Assembly (NCBI GenBank): GCA_958295725.1
Contig: OY282368.1
Span: 3,460,416 to 3,524,415 of the forward strand
DNA length: 64,000 nucleotides
DNA from: an uncultured Alphaproteobacteria bacterium
Lineage (GTDB): Bacteria; Pseudomonadota; Alphaproteobacteria; UBA2966
Direction of reading: 5' to 3'
This document shows positions 37,240 through 46,050 of the stretch, one piece after another (position 1 is the stretch's first letter; every line of letters starts with the position of its first letter). A model generated the notes under the pieces. The model was not told where the DNA came from. It made no database searches and saw only the letters and a program-made list of their open reading frames with translations. The position numbers were made by a program, and so were the translations under genes.

Positions 37240-38007
37240 TCATTCGGGATGGCGAGTTGGTGTCGGCAGAGCATCTCGCAAGCGTCGCAAAGAGTTCTTT
37301 CCCGGATACCAGCCGGAACGGGGAAGATCGGGCGCCTTGGCGCACGGCATCGGGTATGTCAGCGTCCCGGATGGGTAGTCTCTGCTCCTGTCGAAGCAAG
37401 TGACGCGGTAAGGCCCGTCGGCCCACAACAGGTGGGGGTTTATCTCAGCCCCGTTTCTCGCGCGGCCAACCTCCAGATGTAAGTGTGGTTTCCCCCCTAT
37501 ACACTCGAATTGATCGTAGTTGTCGCCCAGGCGGGCAACCACATCGCCGCGGGACACGCCCTGTCCTTCCTCGACGAGAATGTCCTGAACATGAACATAC
37601 CGCGCTATCAGGGGTTTCCCGTCCTTGTCTCGACCATGATCGATCACGACGATAGGCCCCGCGCATTTGCCGGTGTAAGTTTCAGTCACATAGCCGGCGG
37701 CGACGGCGATGATCGGTTGACCGGGGAGACCCCAGATATCGATGCCTTGATGGATTTTCCTTTTCCCCCTCAACCACCTCCGGGCACGGTAATGGGAGAT
37801 AATCTTGGGGGCGCCCGGTGGATAAATCACTTTGTTCCAGGCCGGTGGGTAATCCACCCCTTTCCCAATGACATCTTGGCCCTGGTACTGGTTTTTCATA
37901 TCGCCTTGCAAAGCGTCACTGTCGTAATGGAATAGACGCACCGCCAAGACGATTACCACCGCAAGGAAAATAATCACCAAACAGAATGATGCGTTTCGGA
38001 TCCTCAC
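37240..38007 (-). CDS. membrane-anchored M23 family metallopeptidase
   Basis: A 255-residue LytM/M23 peptidase likely acting on peptidoglycan cross-links or as an amidase activator. An N-terminal membrane segment (CLVIIFLAVVIVLAVRLF) anchors it in the inner membrane facing the periplasm. The zinc ligands are visible in KIHQGIDIWG (HxxxD) and in GGKPHLHLEVG (HxH). A C-terminal tail with four Cys-poor, Pro-rich segments follows the domain. The start is GTG 38007. Codon use is less GC-biased than in adjacent genes, so it may be acquired. It lies between scpA and the helicase, 258 nt upstream of scpA on the same strand. Confidence 0.88.
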   Translation of the reverse strand: MRIRNASFCLVIIFLAVVIVLAVRLFHYDSDALQGDMKNQYQGQDVIGKGVDYPPAWNKVIYPPGAPKIISHYRARRWLRGKRKIHQGIDIWGLPGQPIIAVAAGYVTETYTGKCAGPIVVIDHGRDKDGKPLIARYVHVQDILVEEGQGVSRGDVVARLGDNYDQFECIGGKPHLHLEVGRARNGAEINPHLLWADGPYRVTCFDRSRDYPSGTLTYPMPCAKAPDLPRSGWYPGKNSLRRLRDALPTPTRHPE

Positions 38008-38373
38008 CTACTTCGCCTCCAGGTGAAGGATATAATCCAAGGCTCCGTTGTATCGGGGGGTGTCGTGTCCGACACAACTTCCCGATTATCCGCCGCTCGG
38101 TTCGCCCGCCTTCGGCCGCTTCCGCCCAAAACGATGTCCGCGCTCCATCGGCGACGAACCCCTCGTGTTTTCGGAACCACGACACGGAACCCGCCGGGCG
38201 CCGACCTCCCCGCCGCTGACCTTCGATATCGGTTTCGCCGTCCTTCCTCGTCCGTGATATCCATCCTCGAACCACCATAACATGGTCCCCCCCCATGCAC
38301 TGGAAGCCGATGATGCCGGGGGGTAGAGGTCCCGGGTGGGCGCCGATTGTTGCATCCTGAGCCGCGAAAGCCG
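38008..38373. other. 366-nt divergent intergenic region
   Basis: Lies between the leftward M23 gene and the rightward helicase gene and must hold both promoters. A short inverted repeat GTGTCG-4 nt-CGACAC sits near 38065-38080, and a run of eight C is at 38287-38294. I see no convincing gene: the open frames have no family resemblance and the two frames covering it disagree with codon bias. Confidence 0.5.
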
Positions 38374-40935
38374 ATGCTGGGCGGGATGAGTTCTACTGGC
38401 TCCAGCGGCGCGCCCGGACGGATCGTCGCCGTGCTCGGCCCCACGAACACGGGCAAGACCCATTACGCGGTGGAGCGGATGCTTGGCCACCGCACGGGTG
38501 TCATCGGCCTGCCGCTCAGGCTGCTGGCTCGCGAGCTCTACGACCGGGTAGCCGCGTCCGTGGGCCGTTCCCGCGCCGCCCTGGTCACGGGCGAGGAGAA
38601 GATCGTTCCGGCCAACGCCGACTATTTCCTGTGCACGGTCGAGGCCATGCCCATGGACCGGCGGTTCGCGTTTCTCGCTGTCGACGAGATCCAGCTCGCT
38701 GCCGACGGCGAGCGCGGACACGTGTTCACCGACCGTCTGCTTCGGGCGCGCGGCCTCGAGGAGACGATGTTCCTGGGCGCGGAAACCATGCGCCCCATCG
38801 TCAGGCGTCTGGTTCCGGACTCGCGGTTCGTCTCGCGTCCGCGCTTCTCCACGCTCGGTTTCGCCGGACGGAAGAAGCTCTCCAGGTTGCCGAAACGCAG
38901 TGCGGTCGTGTCCTTCTCCGCGCCCGACGTCTACGCGACGGCGGAACTGATCCGCCGGCACCGGGGCGGCGCGGCCGTCGTTCTCGGCGCCCTCAGTCCA
39001 CGCACGCGCAACGCGCAAGTGGCCATGTTCGAGGCCGGCGACGTCGATTACCTCGTCGCCACGGACGCCATCGGCATGGGCCTTAACCTGAACGTGGACC
39101 ACGTCGCCTTCGCCGGTCTGAGCAAGTACGACGGCTTGGCGCGTCGTGACCTGACCCCGGAGGAAATCGGCCAAATCGCCGGACGAGCCGGGCGCCACAT
39201 GCGCGACGGGACGTTCGGGACCACGGCCGACGCCGGCTCCCTGGAGCCCGGGACCGTCGAACGTGTCGAGAACCATCGGTTCGACCGCGTCGAGACCGTT
39301 CGGTGGCGGAACGCCGCCCTCGACGTCTCGTCCGCCCGCGGCCTGATCGCCAGCCTCGAGTCGGCGCCGCCCGCGGCCCATCGAGGCGTCCTCGCCCGGA
39401 CGCGCGACGCCGAAGACTATATGGCGCTCAAGTCGCTGGTCTCGGAGCCCGGGATCGCGGCGCTCGCCAAGGGCCGCGCGGCCGTGAAGACACTCTGGGA
39501 AGTGTGCCGGATCCCCGACTTCCGGAAGACGATGGCGGAAGCGCACTCGCGGCTGCTCGGCCGCATCTACCGATACCTCATGTCGCCCGCGGGCGTGCTC
39601 CCGACCGACTGGCTCGCCGATCACGTCGCCCGCCTCGACCGGACCGACGGGGACATCGACACGCTCGCCGCGCGGATCGCCCATATTCGGACGTGGACCT
39701 ACATCTCGCATCGCGGCGAATGGCTGTCCGACTCGCGGCACTGGCAGGAACGGGCCCGGGCGGTCGAGGACGAGTTGTCGGACGCGCTTCACGAGCGGTT
39801 GACGCAGCGGTTCGTGGACCGGCGCGCCGCGGCGCTCTTGCGTCGCATGAACGAAAAACGACCTGTTCACGGGTACGTGGACGACGATGGCGCGGTGGTC
39901 ATGGAGGGACATGTCGTCGGGCGCGTGGAAGGGTTCCGCTTCGTTCCCGACCGCGCCGCGCTCCCGGCGGGGAACCGCGGCCCGCGCGCCGCGGTATCGC
40001 GCGTCGTCTCGCGGGAACTCCAGTCTCGGGTCGAACGGCTGATCTCGGACGACGACGCGGCGGTCGCGCTGACGCCGGACCGGACTCTCGACTGGAGGGG
40101 ATCCCCACTCGCGCGCCTGACGCCGGGCAAGGACGCCCTCCATCCCGGCGTCGCGCTGTTCCCGTCGGGGCTCGACGGGGAATGGACCCAGCGGGCCCGA
40201 AAGCGGCTCGAGCTCTGGCTGTCGGATCACATCGACCGCGAGCTCCGTCCACTCGCCCGCCTGACGGATTTGACGGAAGCGGAGGCGGGCGAGGTGGGCG
40301 CCGCCGGCCGGGGACTCCTGTTCCAGATGCGGGAAGCGATGGGACTCTTGCCCCGCGCGGCCGTCGAGAACCAGCTCGGCCGGCTCGGCAAGGCGGAACG
40401 TGCGGCGATGCGGCGGCGGGGCGTCCGATTCGGCGCGAACAGCGTCTTCCTCCCGGCCATGCTGCGACCGGAGCGCAGCACCCTGGCGGTCCGGCTCTGG
40501 CAACTGCACCGGACTCCCAAGGCGACGGCGGCGGTTACGCCGGTGCCGCGGCCGTCGGCGCCGGCCCGTAAGGGCGTGCCTCCCGGCTTCTATAACGCGG
40601 CGGGATACGTCCGCCTCGGCCGCCGGGCCATCCGCGCCGACATCGCCGAACGCCTGACGAGCGCGGTCCACGGACAGGCCCGGGAATCCCTCGTCCACGA
40701 GAGCGAGGAACTCATGGCGCTGGCCGGATGCTCGGGAGAAGAATTCGCGCGGGTGATGCGGGACCTGGGATACCGCCGGAAGCGGAACCGGCCGGGGGTT
40801 TTCGCAAGGGCCCGCGGGCGTGCGGCGAGGGTCGCGGCCGTTCGCGGACGGGCGGCGAAGAAGCCCGCGAATCCGGACTCTCCGTTCGCCGTGCTGGGCG
40901 AACTGGCGGCGGAGGCCGGACGCGGGGGGGCATGA
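38374..40935 (+). CDS. SUV3-like DEAD/H-box RNA helicase
   Basis: An 853-residue superfamily 2 helicase of the mitochondrial SUV3/alphaproteobacterial type, expected to unwind structured RNA for decay or processing. Walker A is AVLGPTNTGKTH near the N terminus, motif II is DEIQL (a divergent DExH), motif III-like FLGAETMRP follows, and the second RecA lobe has ATDAIGMGLNL and QIAGRAGRHM. The C-terminal about 450 residues form helical accessory regions ending in a basic Arg/Ala tail. The start is unclear: ATG 38374 or 38386. Its stop overlaps the S4-domain gene (ATGA), linking two RNA-binding proteins in one transcript. Confidence 0.9.
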   Translation: MLGGMSSTGSSGAPGRIVAVLGPTNTGKTHYAVERMLGHRTGVIGLPLRLLARELYDRVAASVGRSRAALVTGEEKIVPANADYFLCTVEAMPMDRRFAFLAVDEIQLAADGERGHVFTDRLLRARGLEETMFLGAETMRPIVRRLVPDSRFVSRPRFSTLGFAGRKKLSRLPKRSAVVSFSAPDVYATAELIRRHRGGAAVVLGALSPRTRNAQVAMFEAGDVDYLVATDAIGMGLNLNVDHVAFAGLSKYDGLARRDLTPEEIGQIAGRAGRHMRDGTFGTTADAGSLEPGTVERVENHRFDRVETVRWRNAALDVSSARGLIASLESAPPAAHRGVLARTRDAEDYMALKSLVSEPGIAALAKGRAAVKTLWEVCRIPDFRKTMAEAHSRLLGRIYRYLMSPAGVLPTDWLADHVARLDRTDGDIDTLAARIAHIRTWTYISHRGEWLSDSRHWQERARAVEDELSDALHERLTQRFVDRRAAALLRRMNEKRPVHGYVDDDGAVVMEGHVVGRVEGFRFVPDRAALPAGNRGPRAAVSRVVSRELQSRVERLISDDDAAVALTPDRTLDWRGSPLARLTPGKDALHPGVALFPSGLDGEWTQRARKRLELWLSDHIDRELRPLARLTDLTEAEAGEVGAAGRGLLFQMREAMGLLPRAAVENQLGRLGKAERAAMRRRGVRFGANSVFLPAMLRPERSTLAVRLWQLHRTPKATAAVTPVPRPSAPARKGVPPGFYNAAGYVRLGRRAIRADIAERLTSAVHGQARESLVHESEELMALAGCSGEEFARVMRDLGYRRKRNRPGVFARARGRAARVAAVRGRAAKKPANPDSPFAVLGELAAEAGRGGA

Positions 40936-41249
40936 GCGAGTCGCTGCGCCTCGACCGCTGGCTCTGGTTCGCGCGGTTCTTCAAGAGCCGCTCGCTGGCC
41001 ACGCGGGTCTGCGCGGACCGGCGGCTTCGCGTGAACGGCGCCGTCGTTGCCAAGCCCGACCATCGGGTACGGATTGGCGACGTGCTGATATTCCCCCAAG
41101 GCCGCGAGATCCGCGTCGTCAGGGTGGCAGGAATCGGTTCCCGCCGCGGTCCCGCGGCAGAGGCCCGAACCCTGTTCGACGACCTGTCCGGGCGGGCGGA
41201 CCCCGACCGCGCCGGGCGCCCGTCCCAGGCCCGGGACGCCTCGGCTTGA
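40932..41249 (+). CDS. S4-domain RNA-binding protein (HslR-like)
   Basis: A 105-residue protein built on an S4 domain: LRLDRWLWFARFFKSRSLATRVC, then GDVLIFPQGREIRVVRV. This is the fold of the heat-shock protein Hsp15/HslR, which binds 50S subunits carrying a stalled nascent chain. The C-terminal 30 residues are a charged tail. ATG 40932 overlaps the helicase stop. Its position after a SUV3-like helicase is common in alphaproteobacteria and supports a role in RNA or ribosome quality control, though this exact function is inferred. Confidence 0.9.
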   Translation: MSESLRLDRWLWFARFFKSRSLATRVCADRRLRVNGAVVAKPDHRVRIGDVLIFPQGREIRVVRVAGIGSRRGPAAEARTLFDDLSGRADPDRAGRPSQARDASA

Positions 41250-41281
41250 ACGCCCACCGCGCCCCGTGCTAGGCGGACATC

Positions 41282-41779
41282 GTGATCAACCGGATCAGGA
41301 AACTCTTCGCCGGCATGGATGCCGGAGACCCGGAAACGCACCGCGCCGCCGACGGCCGCGCGCTGGCCGCGGCGGTTCTCATGGTCGAGGCGGCCCGGCT
41401 CGACGGGGACTTCGACGAATCGGAACGGCAGTCGATCCGATCCCTGGTCACGAACCATTTTGGCCTGGGCGACGCCGAGGCGGACGACCTCATCGCCGAG
41501 GCGGAAGTCGTCCACGACGACAGCAACCATCTCGTCCGCTTCACCCGCGCGATCAAGGAGACCTGTCCGCCCGAGGAGCGGGTCGCGATCGTCGAGATGC
41601 TCTGGGAGGTCGTTTATGCCGACGGCGTGTTACACGACTATGAAGCAAACCTGTTGCGCCGCGTCGGTGGCCTCATATATGTATCCGACCGTGACCGGGG
41701 CGCGGCGCGCGGGAGGGTGATGGAGCGCCTCGGGATCGACAGGGCGGACGCGACCCGCGGGGAACGGTCCGATCGCTGA
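41282..41779 (+). CDS. TerB-family protein
   Basis: A 165-residue soluble helical protein of the TerB/DjlA-N type. Family acidic phrases LMVEAARLDGDFDESERQSI and LWEVVYADGVLHDYEANLLRRV recur as two related halves, the metal-binding arrangement seen in TerB. GTG 41282 is the only reasonable start. No other tellurite-resistance genes are present, and such stand-alone TerB proteins are housekeeping-like in alphaproteobacteria, so tellurite resistance should not be inferred. It lies between the S4 gene and fdxA, 21 nt before the latter. Confidence 0.88.
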   Translation: MINRIRKLFAGMDAGDPETHRAADGRALAAAVLMVEAARLDGDFDESERQSIRSLVTNHFGLGDAEADDLIAEAEVVHDDSNHLVRFTRAIKETCPPEERVAIVEMLWEVVYADGVLHDYEANLLRRVGGLIYVSDRDRGAARGRVMERLGIDRADATRGERSDR

Positions 41780-41800
41780 TTCTCGTTGCTGGAGCCAAGC

Positions 41801-42139
41801 ATGACCTACGTCGTCACCGAGTCCTGCATCCGCTGCAAGTACATGGACTGCGTCGAGGTATGTCCGGTCGACTGTTTCTACGAAGGGGAGAACATGCTCG
41901 TCATCCATCCTGACGAGTGCATCGACTGCGGCGTGTGCGAGCCGGAGTGCCCGGTCGAGGCGATCATCCCCGATACCGAGGGCGACGTCGAAAAGTGGGT
42001 CGAGCTCAATCGCGAGTATTCCGAGAAATGGCCGAACATCACCCGCAAGGGCGAGTCGCCCGAGGACGCGGACGCGTACACCGACGAGGACGGCAAGCTC
42101 GAGAAGTATTTCAGCGCCAACCCCGGTTCGGGCGGTTGA
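41801..42139 (+). CDS. fdxA: 7Fe ferredoxin FdxA
   Basis: A 112-residue ferredoxin carrying one [3Fe-4S] and one [4Fe-4S] cluster. The first Cys set, [18 protein letters not shown], and the second, [15 protein letters not shown], are complete. The C-terminal extension ([20 protein letters not shown]) is the hallmark of the FdxA/Azotobacter ferredoxin I type. ATG 41801 follows GGAG at good spacing; an upstream in-frame start adds five residues without merit. It is an electron carrier in the cytoplasm, partner unknown. The S4-TerB-fdxA-carD order fits known alphaproteobacterial synteny. Confidence 0.97.
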   Translation: MTYVVTESCIRCKYMDCVEVCPVDCFYEGENMLVIHPDECIDCGVCEPECPVEAIIPDTEGDVEKWVELNREYSEKWPNITRKGESPEDADAYTDEDGKLEKYFSANPGSGG

Positions 42140-42277
42140 ATCTCGGGGATGCGGCTCGATTCGGGACGTGCTTCGGGCCTGACCCCGTAATTCGCCCCGG
42201 CGGAGGTATCGGTCGGAGAAGGTTGCGGCGCATTGCTCCGACCGCGCGAGGAAAGGGATCGAGAGGGACGGGAGACC

Positions 42278-43003
42278 ATGGCGAAAGCGACTGCCAAGAC
42301 CGCGGACGGGAGGAAGGCGAAGCCCGGGACGGCGCGGACGAAGGCCGCGGCGTCGGCATCGAAGGCGAAGCCACAAGCCGAATCCCGGTCCCGGGCCAAG
42401 TCCCAATCCCGGTCGAAAGTCGGGCCGACGACGGCGAAGGCCGCCAAGCCGGCCGGGAAAACCGCCGCGAAGTCCGCGTCGAAAGCGGCGCCGAAACCCA
42501 GGGTGCGAGCGCGAAAGCTGCCGTTCGCGGTCGACGACTACGTGGTATATCCCACCCACGGCGTCGGCAGGGTCACCGGCGTGGAACGGCGGGAGATCTC
42601 GGGCATGGACCTTGAGCTCTACGTGGTGGACTTCGACAAGGACAAGATGGTGTTGCGGGTTCCGGTGGCGAAGGCCCAAGGGTCCGGCATGCGCAAGCTG
42701 TCGACGCCGCAGAAGATGACGACGGCGCTCTCGACACTCAAGGGACGCGCCCGGATCAAGCGCACCATGTGGAGCCGTCGGGCCCAGGAATACGAAGCTA
42801 AGATCAACTCGGGCGATCCGGTTTCCATCGCCGAAGTGATCCGCGATCTCCACCGCTCGGCCAATCAGCCCGAACAGTCCTACAGCGAGCGGCAGATCTA
42901 CGAATCGGCCCTGGAGCGCCTGGCGCGCGAGCTGGCGGCCGTGGAACGGGTCGACGAGGCGGCAGCCACGGAACGTCTGGAGGATATGTTGCGGACCGCC
43001 TGA
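42278..43003 (+). CDS. carD: CarD-family transcription regulator with a basic N-terminal tail
   Basis: A 241-residue RNA polymerase-binding factor. The CarD/TRCF RNA polymerase-interaction domain starts near residue 81 (LPFAVDDYVVYPTHGVGRVTGVE), and the helical C-terminal DNA-binding domain includes the KLSTPQKM and SGDPVSIAEVIRDLHR stretches. In front lies an unusual about 80-residue tail made almost only of Lys, Ala, Ser and Arg, resembling histone H1 tails. Ordinary CarD homologues are about 160-170 residues. ATG 42278 is preceded by a GGGAGA element. CarD stabilises open promoter complexes, especially at rRNA promoters. The basic tail may add non-specific DNA binding. Confidence 0.93.
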   Translation: MAKATAKTADGRKAKPGTARTKAAASASKAKPQAESRSRAKSQSRSKVGPTTAKAAKPAGKTAAKSASKAAPKPRVRARKLPFAVDDYVVYPTHGVGRVTGVERREISGMDLELYVVDFDKDKMVLRVPVAKAQGSGMRKLSTPQKMTTALSTLKGRARIKRTMWSRRAQEYEAKINSGDPVSIAEVIRDLHRSANQPEQSYSERQIYESALERLARELAAVERVDEAAATERLEDMLRTA

Positions 43004-43081
43004 GCCAGCCGGGATGCCGAGGACCCGGATCGCGCCGGACAAGGCCGACGGCCCGGGCTCTTCTCGGGAGGTTCACGCGCC

Positions 43082-43894
43082 TTGAGTACCAAGCCGGCCC
43101 AACCTCAGGTATTCGCGAGTCTCGCGGGCGCCGGCCGCGTCTGGGCGGTTGGGGCCGTTCGCGGCGAAGCCGGGTGCCTCGCGACGCTCCACGAAGAGCT
43201 TCGCGGACGCATCGAAGTCGGAGACCGGCTGGTCTATCTGGGCAACTTCCTGGGTGTCGGGCCCGACGTCTCCGGGACCGTGGACGATATGCTCCGGTTC
43301 CGTCGGGAGCTGTTGGCGACGCCCGGGTTCTGCGCGTCCTCGATCGTCTACCTGCGCGGCGCGCAGGAGGAGATGTGGCGCCGCTTCCTGGAGCTTCAAT
43401 TCGCCCAGAGCCCCGGCGAGGTCCTCGACTGGATGCTCGGCCAGGGAGTCGCCGCGACCCTGTTGGGGTACGGGGCGGATCCGGAAGCGGCGCGCCGCGT
43501 CTGTCGGGACGGTCCGCTCGGAATCACGAGGTTCACGAGCGCCGTGCGCGCCGCCATGCACGCCCGGCCCGGCCACGGCGAGCTGATGATCTCGCTGCGC
43601 CGCGCCGCCTATGCCCCCGAGGGCGACCTCCTTCTCGTCGCCGCCGGTGTCGACCCCACGCGCCCGCTTTCCGAGCAAGGCGACACCCTCTGGTGGGGGT
43701 CCGGCTACTTCGCCACGATAAGCGAACCCTTCGACCGGTTCGCGCGCGTCGTCAGAGGCGATGACCGGGGACGGCGCGGACCCGGGATGGGTACGCATAC
43801 GGCCACCCTTGACGGCGGCTGCGGGTACGGTGGCGCCCTGCACGCGGCCTGTTTCACGCCGGACGGCCGACCGGTCGACTGGATCCAGATCTGA
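43082..43894 (+). CDS. calcineurin-like phosphoesterase fold, catalytic residues lost
   Basis: A 270-residue protein following carD. Its layout matches bacterial PP2A-like serine/threonine phosphatases, but the metal motifs are degenerate: GDxHG is replaced by GAVRGE (residues 24-29), GDxxDRGP by GNFLGVGP (54-61), and GNHE by RGAQEEM (92-98). Later VAAGVDPTRPLSEQ sits where the HAG...P loop would be. The fold is therefore likely kept while metal catalysis is lost, suggesting a binding or regulatory role. The start is TTG 43082, with GGGAGG about 10 nt upstream; no ATG or GTG is available. It converges on and overlaps the TetR gene by 41 nt. Confidence 0.8.
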   Translation: MSTKPAQPQVFASLAGAGRVWAVGAVRGEAGCLATLHEELRGRIEVGDRLVYLGNFLGVGPDVSGTVDDMLRFRRELLATPGFCASSIVYLRGAQEEMWRRFLELQFAQSPGEVLDWMLGQGVAATLLGYGADPEAARRVCRDGPLGITRFTSAVRAAMHARPGHGELMISLRRAAYAPEGDLLLVAAGVDPTRPLSEQGDTLWWGSGYFATISEPFDRFARVVRGDDRGRRGPGMGTHTATLDGGCGYGGALHAACFTPDGRPVDWIQI

Positions 43895-44552
43895 CGGCCG
43901 CGGCTCGCCCTCGCGGATTTTCCCGGGTTTCCCTCGACTTTTCCGGGGTCCGCCCATTTTGCCGCGTCGCATCGGGGAACAACGCCGCCATTGACCGGTC
44001 CGCGCCGGAGAGGGCGCGCTCGAGGAACCGCCGCGTCCTCGCCTGACCTTCGGACGTATCGCGCAGCCACAGGACCACCGTCGCGACGAGGAGCGCGCTG
44101 AGGCCGATTTCCTCCACTCGCCGCCGGCGGCCGGTCCCATCCAGGTGGGCGCCCTCCCGGATCCACTGCACCGTCCGCGACAGCACCAGGGCGAGGGCGA
44201 CATTGTGGTGGGGATGTCCGGGATAGAGCTTGGCCGCCAACATGTCCTGCACGACGTCCCGATACGCCGACTGCGACTCGAGCCATCGCCACATGACGGC
44301 GGACAGCCGTTCCCTGGGCGTCAGGGCGCCGAACTCCCGGCGATCCCGGATTGCGAGCATGGCGGCGTCGGCCCGCGCGAACCAGGCGTCCGCGACCGCG
44401 TCGAGGTCCCGGAAGTACCGCCGCACGTCGGGGAGACTCCGGTCCAGGGCGTCGGCGACGTCGTGGAGCCGGACGTTCTCCCAGCCCACCGACCGGGCCC
44501 GTTCCATCGCGGCATCGACGATCCGGGACTCCAGGGAGGCGCGCGCCGCCAT
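43854..44552 (-). CDS. TetR-like transcriptional regulator
   Basis: A 232-residue protein with an N-terminal three-helix DNA-binding domain (RIVDAAMERARSVGWENVRLHDVADALDRSLPDVRRYFRDLDAVADAW) in TetR register and a helical effector domain. The last 35 residues are Arg-rich, non-conserved and overlap the convergent gene. It starts 4 nt after the M48 protease stop on the same strand, so it is probably the third gene of the SNase-M48-TetR operon and may regulate an envelope function. No ligand can be inferred. The COQ9-like family shares this N-terminal shape and is an alternative. Confidence 0.75.
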   Translation of the reverse strand: MAARASLESRIVDAAMERARSVGWENVRLHDVADALDRSLPDVRRYFRDLDAVADAWFARADAAMLAIRDRREFGALTPRERLSAVMWRWLESQSAYRDVVQDMLAAKLYPGHPHHNVALALVLSRTVQWIREGAHLDGTGRRRRVEEIGLSALLVATVVLWLRDTSEGQARTRRFLERALSGADRSMAALFPDATRQNGRTPEKSRETRENPRGRAAAVRSGSSRPVGRPA

Positions 44553-44556
44553 GCCC

Positions 44557-46050
44557 CTACCCCACCACGACCTTGACCCGCCGACCGGGGGACAACCGGA
44601 CGCCCCGCGACAGGCCGTTGAGCGTCAGGAAACGAGAGACCCGGAAGTCCTCGAACGGCATGCGACGCGCCAGGGATTCCACCGTGTCTCCGGGCCCGAC
44701 CGTGACGACTCTCAAGCGGAACGGCCGGTAGGCCGCCGCCTCGCCCCGTTCGAGCCGCCGGAAACTGTACGTCGTGCGTCGCAGTTCCCGGCGGAGATCC
44801 GGCTCGACCGCGAGCGGCGTGACCATCGCGAACCGGTAGATGGCGTCCGGGGAGAACCGTATCGCCACCAGCCTCAATTCCGCGAACCCGTCCCGCGACC
44901 GGATCGTCGCGCGGCCGGTCGCCGCCTCCATGCCGTTTATCCGGATGCGCTCCACGTCGCTCAGCGCGAGTCCGCGCGCCCACGTCCGCGCTAGGTACGA
45001 CGCGACGTCGGCCGCCGTCCGTTCCTTCGCGGCGTCGAACCGGATCAGCGCGTCCCCCGGTCCCTTCGCGAACACGACGTCCTGGGTATTGAGCAGACGG
45101 TAGCCGGGCGGCGCCGTGAAGGCGAAGCCCAGCTCGGGATGAACGAACGCGCGCCCACGCACCAGGCCCTGCTCGGGATCGTTCCCGTAAAGCAGTCCCT
45201 CGACCGTCTCCAGGAAACGGTCGCGTCTTCGGGGCGCGTCGGCCCGCGCCCCGCTCTCCCGCGCCGCCGCGATGGCCTTGCGCACGCGGTCCTGGGTCCG
45301 GGGGTGCGTGGCGAAGAAATCCTCGAAGACGTCGCGTCCCTCGCGTCCCGCCAGCTCGCGTTCCAGCGCGCCGTGGCCAGCCAGCGCGCGGAGAAACGTG
45401 GCCGACGCCTCCGGGTCGTAGCCCACCCGCGACATGTACCGGACCCCCAGCATGTCGGCCTGGAACTCCTGCTCGCGGGAGAAGCCTTTGAGGAACAGTT
45501 CGCCGCCGATCTGCCCCAGCCGCTCGACGGCGGAGTCCCGCGTCACCGCGCCCAGGATCGCGGCGCCCAGATTCGTCGCGATGGCCCGGTTGTAGTGTCG
45601 CGCGGCGTGGCGCGCGGTGACATGCCCGATCTCGTGCGCCAGGACGCTGGCGAGCTCGGCCTCGGAATTGGCGAGCGCCAGCAGCCCGCGGGTGACGTAG
45701 ACATACCCTCCGGGCAGTGCGAAGGCATTGACCTCGGGCGAGTTCAGAACCGTGAAGGTGAACCCGAGGTCGGGCAGCTCGGAGCTCTTGACCAAACGGC
45801 CGCCGATCTCCGCCACGTAGGCGCCGATCTCGATGTCGTCGTACACGCCGCCGAACCGCGCGAGCATCTCGGGATGCTCGCGTGCGCCGATACGCCGCTC
45901 CTCCGCGGGCGACATGAACGGAGCCAGTTCCCGTTCCCCGGTAGCGGGATTGGTCGTCACGCAACCGGGGAGAGCCGGGAGCGCGAGCAGCAAGGCGCTC
46001 AGAACGGCCGGAGCGGTGGGGATGCGACGGCGTTCCCGGTCGCGCTTCAT
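44557..46050 (-). CDS. M48 metalloprotease lipoprotein with a LysM-like tail (BepA/LoiP type)
   Basis: A 497-residue periplasmic protease. A lipoprotein signal (LLLALPALPGC, lipidated Cys30) anchors it. The zinc motif HEIGH is at 139-143 with the third ligand Glu in the downstream EFQADMLGVRYM helix. Proteins of this class (BepA, LoiP) degrade or assist outer-membrane assembly substrates. Beyond residue 300 lies an extra domain, then a LysM-like terminus (VGPGDTVESLARRM ending SPGRRVKVVVG) that could bind peptidoglycan. ATG 46050 overlaps the upstream SNase-fold stop (ATGA). Operon partners are the SNase-fold protein and a TetR regulator. Confidence 0.92.
   Translation of the reverse strand: MKRDRERRRIPTAPAVLSALLLALPALPGCVTTNPATGERELAPFMSPAEERRIGAREHPEMLARFGGVYDDIEIGAYVAEIGGRLVKSSELPDLGFTFTVLNSPEVNAFALPGGYVYVTRGLLALANSEAELASVLAHEIGHVTARHAARHYNRAIATNLGAAILGAVTRDSAVERLGQIGGELFLKGFSREQEFQADMLGVRYMSRVGYDPEASATFLRALAGHGALERELAGREGRDVFEDFFATHPRTQDRVRKAIAAARESGARADAPRRRDRFLETVEGLLYGNDPEQGLVRGRAFVHPELGFAFTAPPGYRLLNTQDVVFAKGPGDALIRFDAAKERTAADVASYLARTWARGLALSDVERIRINGMEAATGRATIRSRDGFAELRLVAIRFSPDAIYRFAMVTPLAVEPDLRRELRRTTYSFRRLERGEAAAYRPFRLRVVTVGPGDTVESLARRMPFEDFRVSRFLTLNGLSRGVRLSPGRRVKVVVG

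Noticed and set aside
38008..38373. Small - strand gene upstream of the M23 peptidase
   Set aside because: Open frames are long enough but show no start with a ribosome site and no family resemblance.
41282..41779. Tellurite resistance function
   Set aside because: TerB-like domain alone, with no terCDEZ genes; stand-alone homologues are not resistance determinants.
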